A DNA stretch of 64,000 nucleotides from Paenibacillus flagellatus (GCF_003217775.1 NZ_QJVJ01000008.1:1-64000); one strand, 5' to 3'; shown: positions 54,401-61,563, numbered from the stretch's first letter. Numbers and translations are program-made. Notes: a model not told the origin generated them from the sequence alone.

Positions 54401-56043
54401 CCGTCATGTGGAAGGATCCGTCCGATCCGGATTTCAGCAAAGTGAAGCTGTCCTGGAAAGTGAAAGGATCGAAGCAGGCCTGCAGCACGATTACGGTCGA
54501 TAAAGGCAAGCAGTGGGCGACGATTCCGAACTTGTGTCCGGGAACCGAATACGAGATCGGCATCGCGGCGTACGACGCTCAAGGCAACGCGTCCGAAACG
54601 CAGACGATCTTCCAGTCGACGCTGAAGAACGCCGCCGTCGCGGACACGTCCGGTCCGCGTCAAGTCGGTTCGTTGACGGCCGTTCCCGGCACGAACGAGA
54701 TTCGGCTGACGTGGAAAGATCCCGACGACGCCGATCTGAACGGCATCCGGATCTCCTGGCGAAAGCAGGGAGATACCGAAGAGTCGCCCCCGGCAACGGT
54801 GGCGAAAGGGACGCAGGCCTACACGATCGCGGGCGTGCTTCCGTCTACGGAGTACGAGATCTCGGCCGTCGCGCTGGACAAAACCGGAAACGAATCGATG
54901 GCGGTCGCCGTCGTAGCGGCAACGAAGAGCGCGGGCGGCAATGGAAATGGGAATGGGAATGGCGGAGGCGGGGGATCCGGTACGGGCGGAAACGGCGGAG
55001 CGCCGTCCCCGGGTCCGATAACCGCGCCGACGCCGCCCAAGCCGGCCGGCAAGGACGTCGAGACGTTCAAGGTCGAACGCGAAGGCGGCGAATTCCGCGC
55101 CTTCGACGGAGCGGTACGGCTGCAAGTGGCCGCCGACGCGTTCGATCGTACGGCGGAGCTTGCCTTGGCGAAGGAAGGCCGCCCGGCCGTTCCGCAGGAC
55201 GGAACGTGGAAGCCGGTCAGCATCGCCTACAGCTTGACGGAGAAAGAGACGCTGGCGATCCGGAAGCCGGTTGCGCTGGAGCTTGCTTACGAGAAAAACG
55301 AGCTCGGAAGCGCGGATCCGCGGAAGCTGGGCATCTATCGCCAGGATGACGGGAAGCCGTCCGGCTGGACGTACGTCGGCGGAATCGTCGATGCGGCGTC
55401 GGGACGCATCTCGGTGAACACCGACGTTCCGGGCGTCTATGCCGTCCTGCTGAACGACGTGTCGTTCGCCGATCTGGACGCGCACTGGAGCCGTTCCGAC
55501 GTGGAAGTGCTGGCCAGCCGGCAGGCGGTCGACGGCATCGGCGGCGGGTTGTTCGATCCGGATCGCGCCATTACGCGCGCCGAATTCGCGAAGCTGCTCG
55601 TCGGCTCGCTCGAAGGCAGAGGAGGACCATCCTCCGCGCCGAGCGCGCCGGAGTTTGCCGATGTAAGGCCGGGAGACTGGTTCTACGAAGCCGTAGGCGC
55701 AGCGGCCGCCCTCGGCCTCGTGGAAGGCGCGGACGGCCGGTTCCGGCCGAACGACCCGGTGACGCGCGAGGAAGCGGCGGTCATGCTCATGCGCGCGCTC
55801 GCCGTACGCGGCGGAGCGGCGGAAGGCGAGGCGCCGGCTGCCGGCGAGCCGCTGGCCGCTTACCGCGACGGGACGGACGTGTCCGAATGGGCGCGGGAAG
55901 CCGTCGCCTGGAGCGTAAGCCAAGCGCTGCTCCAAGGCATGGACGGCGACCGGCTGGAGCCTCAGGGACGGACGACCCGCGCGCAAGCGGCGGTGCTGCT
56001 GCTGCGGGCGCTCCAACTGACCGGAGCGATCGAGAACCGGTAA
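45460..56043 (+). CDS. giant SLH-anchored subtilisin-like surface protein
   Basis: 3527 residues, GTG start at 45460 after GGACGGAGGG. A signal peptide ends near AIQAA. A peptidase S8 domain at about 115-355 has an intact triad: Asp126 (AVIDTG), His163 (SGHGTH), Ser338 (SGTSSAAP), with oxyanion Asn269. Two TolB/PD40-type propellers follow (about 415-800 and 1000-1385; repeats like SEDGRYVAFDSNSRRLVSGD), with fibronectin-III domains between and after. Further on are carboxypeptidase-regulatory-like, DUF11-like and Ig-like modules, a hydrophobic stretch near 2650-2720, more FN3 repeats and a Gly/Asn linker near 3165. Three C-terminal SLH repeats (about 3325-3520; ADLDAHWSRSDVEVLASRQA) tie it to the wall. 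It is monocistronic with its own terminator. Confidence 0.9.
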   Translation: MNKRKRRWGSALLAATMLSGTLVPAIQAAAAPPDWRDVLAFPAEGDIQATPNTLTTDGQHHEVQLALLDDRGTGMAYIPDPRRNGQWALDVLDAESAWRTVSEATYGDGSGPQQQQRQPVVIAVIDTGVDAAHPDLAGRLLPGHNAIAGADPNDASDDSPSGHGTHVASVLAAVYGNGVGIAGAVGPAPVRLLPIKALGPDTKGKASDIAAAIRYAAGWIGPQGERVKAIHLSLGERLDLSGSEAAAELKAAVTDAQAQGVLLVAAAGNDGLPVAGDAASALPPYYPAAFEEVVSVGALDLTGERLGLSNSGADIEAPGEQIDGAMPGGDYGSRSGTSSAAPFVTAAAALMWAAKPDAKAEQVRAALYEQPGERWTIDRALQRFMTGRTAAPKPGKAVRLLAATGFEKISNAIGGLANTGDSGTPSVSEDGRYVAFDSNSRRLVSGDYNGFRDIFLFDRVEGSATRLSLTPFKGEADGDSFAPTIAPDGERVLFASKAANLTETGEWGTNLYIYDRSSDSIRKVADGGFAEGATENGPTYAMSANGQIVAFSSEQPNGVEEDANGYPDVFVKDLRTGLATRLTNHDYLSPDFSAVAITPDGRYVAFDSKAKLTADDRDAESDVYVYDRLLGTTELVSKTASPSFGPSISADGRTLAFVTRGPAFGDESLQVGHVELYDRTTGRTERIGPVTETGDTGEKSRPVISADGQIVVYEWRQWDRGELYEYDRSVSVPQNRLLTVSPDGEAADGASRSPVLSRNGSFLAFATTARNLAETPENGNDNAADIFFTDRGRALPEAPAWPVGAAAQAVQTGATYAALSWTPATAAGEGVPLYAIYEGERLYAIVRGTSYVVDGLTPNTAYTFRIVPGNDSYRFGEESVAVEVHTRIERDDTPPAAAQGNVVPQAGSLSVTWTDPSDADLDGIVVQWRKTGTASFRELPIVPAGRQNARIDGIVNGTFYDVRLISVDKDGNATEGAVQTVSGVPGRQIGRFPFSPAGRQPNNYSETSDVSDDGNTYVFSTWATNVVADDSNGYTDVFLYDRGADRIVLISRSTEGGVANGMSEAPVVSGSGRYVAFRSNAGNLVDNPPFREQWAVYLFDRDADGDGVMDEADPGATSLKRISPDDDYRDFDNVSVSRDGSTVAFTGNYSEATDPLYVYDTAAGTAKVVIEEEEGYEPELVDMSANGRYLSFVTDKAYDPDDTNDRSDLYLYDTDQNTFEWVSRFDSEEGMPRASYSSVSDEGDVAYLFNPDEQTKRFGLYVYDRSEKRTIPVSETPLGDVGAPAISADGKRIVYQEYVDRGPEGNQDIYKDIVLYHVGSGLKESVLVTHDGQPGNGGGDAPALNGDGTWISFRSDSTNLVTGDTNGQDDLFYVHVPGTEDREPPQWPTGSELKADAVGANAVTLRWTAATDNTAVQSYRISYDGGGELTVPGTVTQATVEGLRPSTSYTFRVRASDAAGNTSEGPTVTVTTDAGSELVPLQAEALDNGDVRLTWPAADPAISLKGFRLYRTQVQTGEPFEIRIDNPAAVSYVDTGLQKRTAYTYTVKAVYPDDTVRDYTTQAQVTTRGGSSIEFASVQVPLHYRKYVSVGREATINVRAAAGAEGKAIVSYAAAAESGTATIEVPLTEDAAAPGRYAGKFIIAEGMTEIASVQVRLNAGGETSEAEALKGPLTVAGSIRIPLANVPEGGHDLLDQAQLAVVSKSAKVSTGVRLSAAGTSYTIDGLPPADDYEISLFSRNGQSLLRLPPEPFSVASGRIGDAAPIDLWLPSSLRVRVLKPNGEPFAGAEVMAKDTDGSIRALSRTNADGYTGELLAHGSLGETYQLKVDVGVPEYVEAATSIVLSKVGLNEETLTVPVRERVSLRGRILDSKGNVLKDARVIGSQRLSGRSYSFNGIVDGSGGYVLDLYEGAARIAVSAPDWGLETIDLDLQPGAHERDLVVNTPAEWPVTVNLYTINEDGTRSGPMDLDWRVISMFQIRSSFAVSTASKNPFIVKARPGDTVSFCANGSQVRMTAACGTTVISPTAPNAVDIELKHYGLIGTKIKGTLEYYTLVKLFYEEEDGRRELVEQKYVSYGNVELNVPKPGNYVVQWRPNGSTELYAEHILTIAEGQSIDLGTIRFEPAGTHYGGKEGNGIRVTPSELTVGGTIDVRAEYRNSGASATAPTVLKLAIPAGTDLLERSVVLNGEPLAAESGRWRTAGGFLLIDVGTVAPGTTGAASYKLQADPDKTSGMLGVSAFVQVGAAKPEPIGTAVVSVNPLRFDIPSRTGRAEMTVLGSAPAGSEVQLYDGDLPLGTTTASPNGTWRMKIKLNAGEGESEHRIRAEAERAGTRWSTQEKRVRFDSAYPEVAEFTMRQPDGRTVTIDTADGVATFPYVVATGAPFYMTAKFINASRVDQVRFVMAGQGHPAVRNADGSFSATLFNPKPGPISLQYTTTDRTVTPDRVPDEDEIRDRLPPAMKDVTITPPVIEGEPAGTVRTAAFQSSLGYQGGTVGTDFKVKMEKVTNYSPSSADVSRANQYGVPVYGFSFSHSMSNGTFSFKMTGYFPEERFSSQAGIAEALRALGGTDPFAPAAAEEEPVLEGANVGTFIKLSFQGAMKWSGAGKMWTGIDSVYSFADGLGVNESLKDLGDLIDAATDCSPSRFNYYRDWAEDLKNQAMAHEIAKAVLMIAGVALGPETFGLGTVAMFMLTNAAGKVMDGLIGASIDKMKAMIANDSECKKDDDENDPPEDPPETDPGPVRKDTPLADPKWIYDPSGYVYEVDPSERVEGVKATVLQWDEAESVWKPWDAEWYLQQNPLWTDRQGKYGWDVPEGKWKVMFEKEGFRTAYSDELIVLPPHLDVNVPLVSTLPPQVTAVEAAPGGTAIDLYFSRYVTLDSANANTITVTDNVYGTDIAGTVSAVGEKPYEGRAAARHLRFEPAAPIAVGSSVRVAVDGWVQSYAGVPLGDDYFADVTVTAKDTKGPGKVTDIVSSATQTNISVMWKDPSDPDFSKVKLSWKVKGSKQACSTITVDKGKQWATIPNLCPGTEYEIGIAAYDAQGNASETQTIFQSTLKNAAVADTSGPRQVGSLTAVPGTNEIRLTWKDPDDADLNGIRISWRKQGDTEESPPATVAKGTQAYTIAGVLPSTEYEISAVALDKTGNESMAVAVVAATKSAGGNGNGNGNGGGGGSGTGGNGGAPSPGPITAPTPPKPAGKDVETFKVEREGGEFRAFDGAVRLQVAADAFDRTAELALAKEGRPAVPQDGTWKPVSIAYSLTEKETLAIRKPVALELAYEKNELGSADPRKLGIYRQDDGKPSGWTYVGGIVDAASGRISVNTDVPGVYAVLLNDVSFADLDAHWSRSDVEVLASRQAVDGIGGGLFDPDRAITRAEFAKLLVGSLEGRGGPSSAPSAPEFADVRPGDWFYEAVGAAAALGLVEGADGRFRPNDPVTREEAAVMLMRALAVRGGAAEGEAPAAGEPLAAYRDGTDVSEWAREAVAWSVSQALLQGMDGDRLEPQGRTTRAQAAVLLLRALQLTGAIENR

Positions 56044-56058
56044 CCGAACAAGAATGGC

Positions 56059-56100
56059 GAAGAACCCCCGTCGGGCGCAATGGCCCGGCGGGGGTTCTTC
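56059..56100 (+). terminator. strong terminator after the giant gene
   Basis: GAAGAACCCCCG and CGGGGGTTCTTC form a near-perfect stem extended by GGGC/GCCC. Confidence 0.85.
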
Positions 56101-56153
56101 CCGTTGGTTGCACGGGCGCATCCGGTTTCCGAACGCAAATCGAACAAACGGTC

Positions 56154-56182
56154 TTGTCACCGTCGCCGCAACGGACTATGAT
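56154..56182 (+). promoter_or_regulatory. promoter of the MFS transporter gene
   Basis: TTGTCA at 56154-56159 and TATGAT at 56177-56182 with a 17-base spacer. The in-frame ATG at 56178 lies inside the -10, which rules it out as the start. Confidence 0.75.
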
Positions 56183-56219
56183 AGATACCATTCTACTTTC
56201 GTGCTGGGAGTGCATCACC

Positions 56220-57440
56220 GTGATCCGACTTCGTCTGCTGCTAAGCTCCTTCCATCCCGTCGTCTCGTCGCTTCTGCTCGGCACCGTGTTCGCGCGGGCC
56301 GCTGCCTCGATGAGCCTGCCTTTCCTCGCCATATATTTGACCGGACATACGGACCTCGGACCGGCGGCGATCGGGCTCGCCATCGGAGCGGGCTCGCTCG
56401 CCGGCACGTTTGGCGGCTTCGTCGGCGGCTCGCTCTCCGACCGGATCGGACGCAAAGCCGTCATGCTCGTCTCGCTGTACGGCTGGGGCTTCGTCTTTAT
56501 CGGCTTCGCGTTCGCCGAAGGGTTTTGGCCGTTTCTGCTGCTCAGCATGGCGAACGGCTTGTGCCGTTCGTTCTACGAGCCCGTCTCGCAAGCGCTCATG
56601 GCCGACTTGACCGAAAAGGATAAGCGGTACCGGGTCTTCTCGCTCCGCTATACCGCGATCAATATCGGCGTTGCGGTCGGCCCGCTGCTCGGCGCCTATA
56701 TCGGCCTCGTCGCGGACGGGCTTCCTTTTGTCGTGACGGGGGTTGTCTACTTCGTCTACGCCGCGTCGCTTCATGCGCTGCTGAACCGGTTCGGCATCCG
56801 CCGCATCGAGGGGGAGGCCCGAGAGCCCGTCACGATGCGCGCTTCGTGGACCATCGTCGTCCGCGACGCCGCGCTTCGCTACTTCCTGCTCGGCAGCATG
56901 ATCATCGCGGTCGGCTATTCGCAGATGACCGTCACGCTGTCGCAGGTGGCCGGTCAGCGATTCGCCGACGGAGCGGCGTTGTTCGCCGTGCTCATGTCGG
57001 TCAACGCCGTCGTCGTCATCGCGCTGCAGCTGCCGCTTTCGCGCTGGTCCGAGCGTCGCCCCCCGCTGCAAAGCTTGGCGCTCGGCGCCGCGATGTATGC
57101 GCTCGGCGACGTCGGCTTCGCGTACGCGAACGGCTGGGCGGCGATGATCGCGGCGATGGTCGTCTTTACGCTGGGCGAAATTTTGACGTTTCCGGCAGGC
57201 AGCGTGCTGATCGACCGGATCGCGCCGGAACGGCTGCGCGGCGCCTATTTCGGGGCGCAAACGTTCCAGAACGCCGGCCACTTCGTCGGCCCGTGGCTGG
57301 GCGGCTTGCTGCTGGCGGAATATGGCGGGACGGTCATGTTCAACACGATCGCGGCGATTACGCTGACCGCCGTCTTGTTCTATCGCCGGGGCTCCGCCGT
57401 CTACGAGGCGAAGCTCAGAGACGACCGTTCAGCCGCCTGA
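56220..57440 (+). CDS. MFS transporter, DHA1-like
   Basis: 406 residues with about 12 membrane helices. The loop 2-3 signature GGSLSDRIGRKAVMLVSLYG is present, and a second GPWLGGLLL stretch lies near the C-terminus. Substrate not deducible; the DHA1-like length and lack of a specific motif suggest a drug or metabolite exporter. GTG at 56220 is the best start: GGGAG is 9 bases before it and the promoter ends at 56182. The last 26 bases overlap the convergent EcsC-like gene. Confidence 0.88.
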   Translation: MIRLRLLLSSFHPVVSSLLLGTVFARAAASMSLPFLAIYLTGHTDLGPAAIGLAIGAGSLAGTFGGFVGGSLSDRIGRKAVMLVSLYGWGFVFIGFAFAEGFWPFLLLSMANGLCRSFYEPVSQALMADLTEKDKRYRVFSLRYTAINIGVAVGPLLGAYIGLVADGLPFVVTGVVYFVYAASLHALLNRFGIRRIEGEAREPVTMRASWTIVVRDAALRYFLLGSMIIAVGYSQMTVTLSQVAGQRFADGAALFAVLMSVNAVVVIALQLPLSRWSERRPPLQSLALGAAMYALGDVGFAYANGWAAMIAAMVVFTLGEILTFPAGSVLIDRIAPERLRGAYFGAQTFQNAGHFVGPWLGGLLLAEYGGTVMFNTIAAITLTAVLFYRRGSAVYEAKLRDDRSAA

Positions 57441-58158
57441 GCCGGAACGCGTGAATGGCCGTATCGCCCAGCTCCTCGAGCAAGCCGTAGTTGGCCCATG
57501 CGCCCACGATGGCGCCGATGCCCGGCACGAGCTGGAGCATTTTGCGGAAGTCGATCGCGTCGCGGTATTCCTGCTGGAGCTTCTCCCAATCGAGCGACTC
57601 GAGCGCCTTCTCGCCGGGAGGATATCGCGCGGCGATGTCGTCCCATTCGCGGACGACCCGGTATACGCCGTATTTGTGCTCGCGGCCGGAGAAAGCGAGC
57701 TGGAACACGTACAGCAAAAACAGCCGCTCCCGATAATCCCGGGTGGAATACCCGTACAGATGCGCCAGCTCGAACAAGCATTTCATCTTGATCGCGATCA
57801 GCGCGGGGAAGTCGACCAGGCCGAGGGCGAAGCCGCCCGCGCCGGTTCCGGCTCCTTCGGCGGCCGCGATTTTTTTGTACGTATTGACGAGGGCGAGCGC
57901 CTTCTCGTCCGTTTCTTCGAGCGACAGGCCGATCTGGGGCAAGCTGTTCGGGACAAAGTCGAGCGTGAACAGGACGGTGCGGAAAATGCCCTTGACGGCG
58001 GTCGTCATCGCGGCATGCACCTTCGCCGGAATTTTCTCGTTGATTTTCGTCGAGATCGTCTTGGAGGTGCGCTCGAGCAGACCCGGGGGCTTCAGCAGCC
58101 GTCGTTCCCATTCGGTCAGTCGGACGCGAACCGTCTCTTCGTAAGTAGGGGTGTTCAT
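57415..58158 (-). CDS. EcsC-family protein
   Basis: 247 residues. It carries the EcsC pattern: ALALVNTYKKIAAAEGAGTG, then FALGLVDFPALIAIKMKCLF, then YSTRDYRERLFLLYVFQLAF. EcsC is named for the B. subtilis ecs operon; its molecular role is unknown, and there is no ecsA/ecsB partner here. The ATG at 58158 has GAGG 8 bases upstream. The 3' end overlaps the MFS gene by 26 bases on the other strand. Confidence 0.85.
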   Translation of the reverse strand: MNTPTYEETVRVRLTEWERRLLKPPGLLERTSKTISTKINEKIPAKVHAAMTTAVKGIFRTVLFTLDFVPNSLPQIGLSLEETDEKALALVNTYKKIAAAEGAGTGAGGFALGLVDFPALIAIKMKCLFELAHLYGYSTRDYRERLFLLYVFQLAFSGREHKYGVYRVVREWDDIAARYPPGEKALESLDWEKLQQEYRDAIDFRKMLQLVPGIGAIVGAWANYGLLEELGDTAIHAFRLRRLNGRL

Positions 58159-58365
58159 GGATGAAGCCTCGCTTTCCTCATGTTTCCTGTCGGAGTATTC
58201 GCTTTTTTCTACCCTACGATACGTCGGCCGAACCCGATCGGTCGCAAAAACGGGCGATTGGAAAAATGGGGCGACGGTGGGAAAATAGGGGGATTGACTT
58301 TTGGCGGCGGGCGGATAAAACTTGGAGTAGGACATATTCGTTTTCATTATAAGGAGATTCGGGCG

Positions 58366-58740
58366 TTGAACAACCCTTTGCTGACGAAGGAAGAGCTGAG
58401 CATGCTGCTGTCCCCCGAGCAATTGAAACGGCTGGAGGAGGGACGCGCCGAGGACGACGGCCGGTTGGCCGAGCGGCTGAAGGCGATGGAGGAGAGGATC
58501 GGCCGGCTGGACGATACGGTCGCCGGCTTGAGACGGCGGATCGCCGACTTGGAGGAGCGGCTGGCCTTCCGGGAGGCGGCCGCGGCGCTGGCGGCGCCGG
58601 CTGCAGGAGCGGAAACGAAGGGGTTGGCGGAAGAGGCGGCCGGTGCCGGCCGGGAGTCGCCCGCGGCGACGCAGCCGATGGCGACGCTGTCCCGCGTGGA
58701 CAAGTATAAGCGAGACAAGAAGCCGTTTTTTGCAAGGTAA
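58366..58740 (+). CDS. small coiled-coil protein, unrecognised
   Basis: 124 residues. Residues about 12-70 form a heptad-rich coiled coil (LSPEQLKRLEEGRAEDDGRL and GRLDDTVAGLRRRIADLEER). An Ala/Gly-rich hinge follows and the tail is basic (RVDKYKRDKKPFFAR). TTG at 58366 is the start, with AAGGAG 9 bases upstream; upstream in-frame codons run into the EcsC-like gene's leader. TTGACT at 58294 with TAAAAC at 58316 could be its promoter. Function unknown. Confidence 0.6.
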   Translation: MNNPLLTKEELSMLLSPEQLKRLEEGRAEDDGRLAERLKAMEERIGRLDDTVAGLRRRIADLEERLAFREAAAALAAPAAGAETKGLAEEAAGAGRESPAATQPMATLSRVDKYKRDKKPFFAR

Positions 58741-58769
58741 CGGAGCGGCGGTCACCGGTTTTGAAAAAA

Positions 58770-58822
58770 CGAAGGAGCTCGCGCCCGCCGAATCGGGCGG
58801 ACAAGAGCTCCTTTCGCTTTTT
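58770..58822. terminator. bidirectional terminator
   Basis: CGAAGGAGCTC and GAGCTCCTTTCG pair, with an inner CCCGCC/GGCGGG-type stem. T-run on the plus side and A-run on the other serve both the coiled-coil gene and the minus-strand ABC operon. Confidence 0.85.
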
Positions 58823-58824
58823 AT

Positions 58825-59571
58825 TCAGATGTTGTACGTCCCGATATCGAGACTGTCCATAATCTCCTGCCGCAGCCGGACGAACTCCGCGCTGTTGCGG
58901 TTGCGAGGACGGGGCATGTCCGTCTGGAGCTTCTTGATGATCCGGCCCGGACGGGGACTCATGACGTAAATCGTATCGGCCAAGTAGACGGCCTCGTCGA
59001 TATCGTGGGTGATGAGCAGCACCGTCTTGCCGGTGCCGCGCCACAGCTTGATCAGCTCGTTCTGCATCGTCAGCCGCGTAATGGCGTCCAGCGCCCCGTA
59101 CGGCTCGTCGAGCAGCAGCACTTCGGGATTCATGACGAGTGCGCGGGCGATCGACGCCCGCTGCTTCATGCCGCCCGACAGCTGGGCCGGGAAATATTTT
59201 TGGAAGCCGCTAAGGCCGACCTTCTCCAGCACCTCGTCGACGCGATAGCGTCGTTCCTTCGGAGGGACCCCGGCCAGCTCCAAGCCGAAGCCGACGTTGT
59301 CCTCGACGGTGCGCCACGGATACAGCGCATGCTCCTGGAAAATGAGGACGCGCTGCGGGTCCGGCTTGCGGATCGGCTCGCCGTTCGCCAGCACTTGGCC
59401 GCCGCTCGGCGTCTCGAGACCGGCGATCATGCGCAGGACGGTGCTTTTGCCGCAGCCGGACGGCCCGACGATGGCGGCGAATTCGCCCTTCTCGATCGTA
59501 AAGTCGATATCGGAAAGCACGTCGAGCTGGCCGAACCGCTTGTTGACCTTATCGATGCGGATCGTCTGCAT
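58825..59571 (-). CDS. ABC transporter ATPase, SsuB/TauB-like
   Basis: 248 residues. Walker A GPSGCGKST at 36-44, signature LSGGMKQR at 131-138, Walker B VLLLDEP at 151-157 and the H-loop His189 (LLITHD). The length and the PDPQRVLIFQEHALYPWRTV Q-loop fit the nitrate/sulfonate/taurine class. It powers the permease encoded just before it; the permease stop and this start share one base (TAATG). The substrate is not fixed by sequence. Confidence 0.93.
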   Translation of the reverse strand: MQTIRIDKVNKRFGQLDVLSDIDFTIEKGEFAAIVGPSGCGKSTVLRMIAGLETPSGGQVLANGEPIRKPDPQRVLIFQEHALYPWRTVEDNVGFGLELAGVPPKERRYRVDEVLEKVGLSGFQKYFPAQLSGGMKQRASIARALVMNPEVLLLDEPYGALDAITRLTMQNELIKLWRGTGKTVLLITHDIDEAVYLADTIYVMSPRPGRIIKKLQTDMPRPRNRNSAEFVRLRQEIMDSLDIGTYNI

Positions 59572-60389
59572 TATTGGTCGCCTCCCATCACGTACCGGTA
59601 GCGGAGCAAGCGGCGCTTCAGCTTCTCGAGCACGAAATGGTCGAGCACGGCGGCGATCGTGCCGATGACCATGATGCTCAGCATGACGCCGCCCATGTCG
59701 GCGACTTCGCTGCGCCAGTTGGAGTAGTAGCCGAGGCCGGACGTGGCGCCGCCGACCATCTCGGCCGCGATGAGCGAACGCCACGCGTTGCCGAACGCGA
59801 CTTGAGCGCCGGTAATGAACGCCGGCAGCGATTCGGGCGCGAACACCTTGGTCAGCTGCTGGCGCTTCGAAGCGCCGAGCACGCGGGCCAGCTCGAGGTG
59901 CGTCTTGTTGACGCCCTCGGTGGCGTTCAGCATGGACAGCGCCATCGGGAAGAAGCTTGCGATCGTAATGACGGTAATGATCGTCGCGTTGCCGAAGCCG
60001 AGCAGGATCACGAAGAAGGGTACCCACGTAATCGGCGGTATCGATTGCAAGATCGAGATGAGGCTGCGCAAATAAACGGCGAAGCTGCGGGAAATGCCCG
60101 CGAGCAGCCCGAGCACGGCCCCGAGCGCGCAGGCGATCGGGTAGCCGAGCGCGAGGCGGATCAGGCTGTCCTTGACGCCGGCCATGAAGTCGGCGTCGCC
60201 GAAGCTTTTGACGAGACGCTCGAACACTTCCGGCACGCCGGGGAGCAGAAACGGTTTGTTCAGGATCCACGACCATACCTGCCATAAGGCAAGAAGGCTG
60301 CCTATCGCAGCGAGATAAGGCAGCACTTTGCGTACGGTGACGCTTTTCGGTTTCGCGGACCGGTTCGGTTTATCGGATGTCGAGTTCAC
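59571..60389 (-). CDS. ABC transporter permease, SsuC/TauC-like
   Basis: 272 residues with about six membrane helices. The EAA-type loop LELARVLGASKRQQLTKVFA is followed by AWRSLIAAEMVGGATSGLGY, typical of COG0600. GTG at 60389 is supported by AAGGAGA at 9-10 bases; codons further upstream run into the lipoprotein gene. It lies 28 bases after the lipoprotein and overlaps the ATPase by one base. Confidence 0.92.
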   Translation of the reverse strand: MNSTSDKPNRSAKPKSVTVRKVLPYLAAIGSLLALWQVWSWILNKPFLLPGVPEVFERLVKSFGDADFMAGVKDSLIRLALGYPIACALGAVLGLLAGISRSFAVYLRSLISILQSIPPITWVPFFVILLGFGNATIITVITIASFFPMALSMLNATEGVNKTHLELARVLGASKRQQLTKVFAPESLPAFITGAQVAFGNAWRSLIAAEMVGGATSGLGYYSNWRSEVADMGGVMLSIMVIGTIAAVLDHFVLEKLKRRLLRYRYVMGGDQ

Positions 60390-60417
60390 CGCGCGGTCTC
60401 CTTCTATATAGCTGAAA

Positions 60418-61482
60418 TTATTTTTTGACTTGCTGCTGCCACGACAGGTCGAGGATGTCTTCCACCTTGACCGGTTTGTCGAGCGCCTTTTGGGCAATCA
60501 TAATATCGGCGATTTCCTGCATTCTCTTGATTTGGTCGGGCGTAATTTCCCAGTTGAACGTCTGCGACTGGATCGAATCCTTGATGACGGACGTCGCTTT
60601 CACTTCGCCGTTTTGCGTCTTGAACGATTCGCCTTGGATGAAGCGCGGCGTAATGAGGTCGGCCGCCTTCTGCGGGTCGTTCTGCAGCATCTCGATCGCT
60701 TCCTTCTGCGCGTCGAGCATCCGGTTGACCGCGTCGCGGTCCTTCTTCAGCATGTCGTCGGTCGTAATGACGACCATGCACGGGAACGGCCATACTTTGC
60801 CGATTTCGTAAATTTGCGTCACCGGCGAAGTGAGGGTGGCCATGCGCGCGTACGGCTCGAACACGAACGCCGCGTCGACCGCGCCTCCCGCGAGCGATTG
60901 GATCGCCTGAGCGGGCTCCGCATACACCATTTGCAAATCCTTGTTCGTCAGCTTCGCTTGGGCGAGCGTGACGCCGTTCAGCACGATGTCGGCCGTGCTG
61001 CCTTGCTTTTGCGAAGCAAGCTTCTTGCCCTTCAAGTCTTCGACGGTCTTGATGCCGGAATCGTTGCGGACGAGAATGCTGTGGAAGCCGAGCTGCGCGC
61101 CGCCGACGACTTTCAGGCCCGCGCCCTTGGCGGCCCACGTCACGGCGTTCGTAAAGCCGAGCACGCCGGCGTCGACTTGGTTGCCGACCATTGCCTTGAT
61201 CAGGTCCGTGCCGCTTTCGAACGGCTGAAGCTTCACGTTCAGTCCGTGCTTCTCGTACAGCTTCGCGTCGTAGGCGAGCATCGCCTGCGCATCGTCCATG
61301 ACGTTCAAGTAGCCGATCGTGATCGCCTTCGCTTCCTTCTTCGCCGGCGCCTGCGTGCCGGCGCCTTGCGTGGCGTCGCCCGATGCGTTCGGCTTCGCTC
61401 CTCCGCAGGCGGATACGACGAGCATGAGGGCGGCGACGGCGCCGAGAGCCCATGCGCGCGCGGGTTTCGATTGGATAAGCAT
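60418..61482 (-). CDS. ABC transporter substrate-binding lipoprotein, NMT1/SsuA-like
   Basis: 354 residues. The signal ends VVSAC with Cys26 lipidated. The fold follows NMT1/SsuA/TauA: ITIGYLNVMDDAQAMLAYDA, then PFESGTDLIKAMVGNQVDAG, then the second lobe. Family members bind nitrate, sulfonates, taurine, thiamine precursors or similar small anions and heterocycles; no substrate-linked enzyme gene lies beside it. ATG at 61482 is chosen (AAGGGG 9 bases upstream); the ATG at 61491 abuts the ribosome binding site. Confidence 0.9.
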   Translation of the reverse strand: MLIQSKPARAWALGAVAALMLVVSACGGAKPNASGDATQGAGTQAPAKKEAKAITIGYLNVMDDAQAMLAYDAKLYEKHGLNVKLQPFESGTDLIKAMVGNQVDAGVLGFTNAVTWAAKGAGLKVVGGAQLGFHSILVRNDSGIKTVEDLKGKKLASQKQGSTADIVLNGVTLAQAKLTNKDLQMVYAEPAQAIQSLAGGAVDAAFVFEPYARMATLTSPVTQIYEIGKVWPFPCMVVITTDDMLKKDRDAVNRMLDAQKEAIEMLQNDPQKAADLITPRFIQGESFKTQNGEVKATSVIKDSIQSQTFNWEITPDQIKRMQEIADIMIAQKALDKPVKVEDILDLSWQQQVKK

Positions 61483-61534
61483 GCTTGACATCCCCTTTAA
61501 ATGGCTTGCAATTCCTACTATTTTAATAGGTTTT

Positions 61535-61563
61535 ATTATAAAAATATCGGACGGTTCCGTCAA
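61535..61563 (-). promoter_or_regulatory. promoter of the SsuABC-like operon
   Basis: On the minus strand TTGACG (61563-61558), a 17-base spacer and a perfect TATAAT (61540-61535). Confidence 0.85.

Noticed and set aside
52030-56160. A 1376-codon open frame on the minus strand
   Set aside because: Antisense to the 3' part of the giant subtilase gene, with low-complexity Arg/Val composition and no ribosome binding site.
61518-61529. CTATT-TT-AATAG inverted repeat before the SsuABC-like operon
   Set aside because: Arms of five AT-rich bases are too short to separate from chance.
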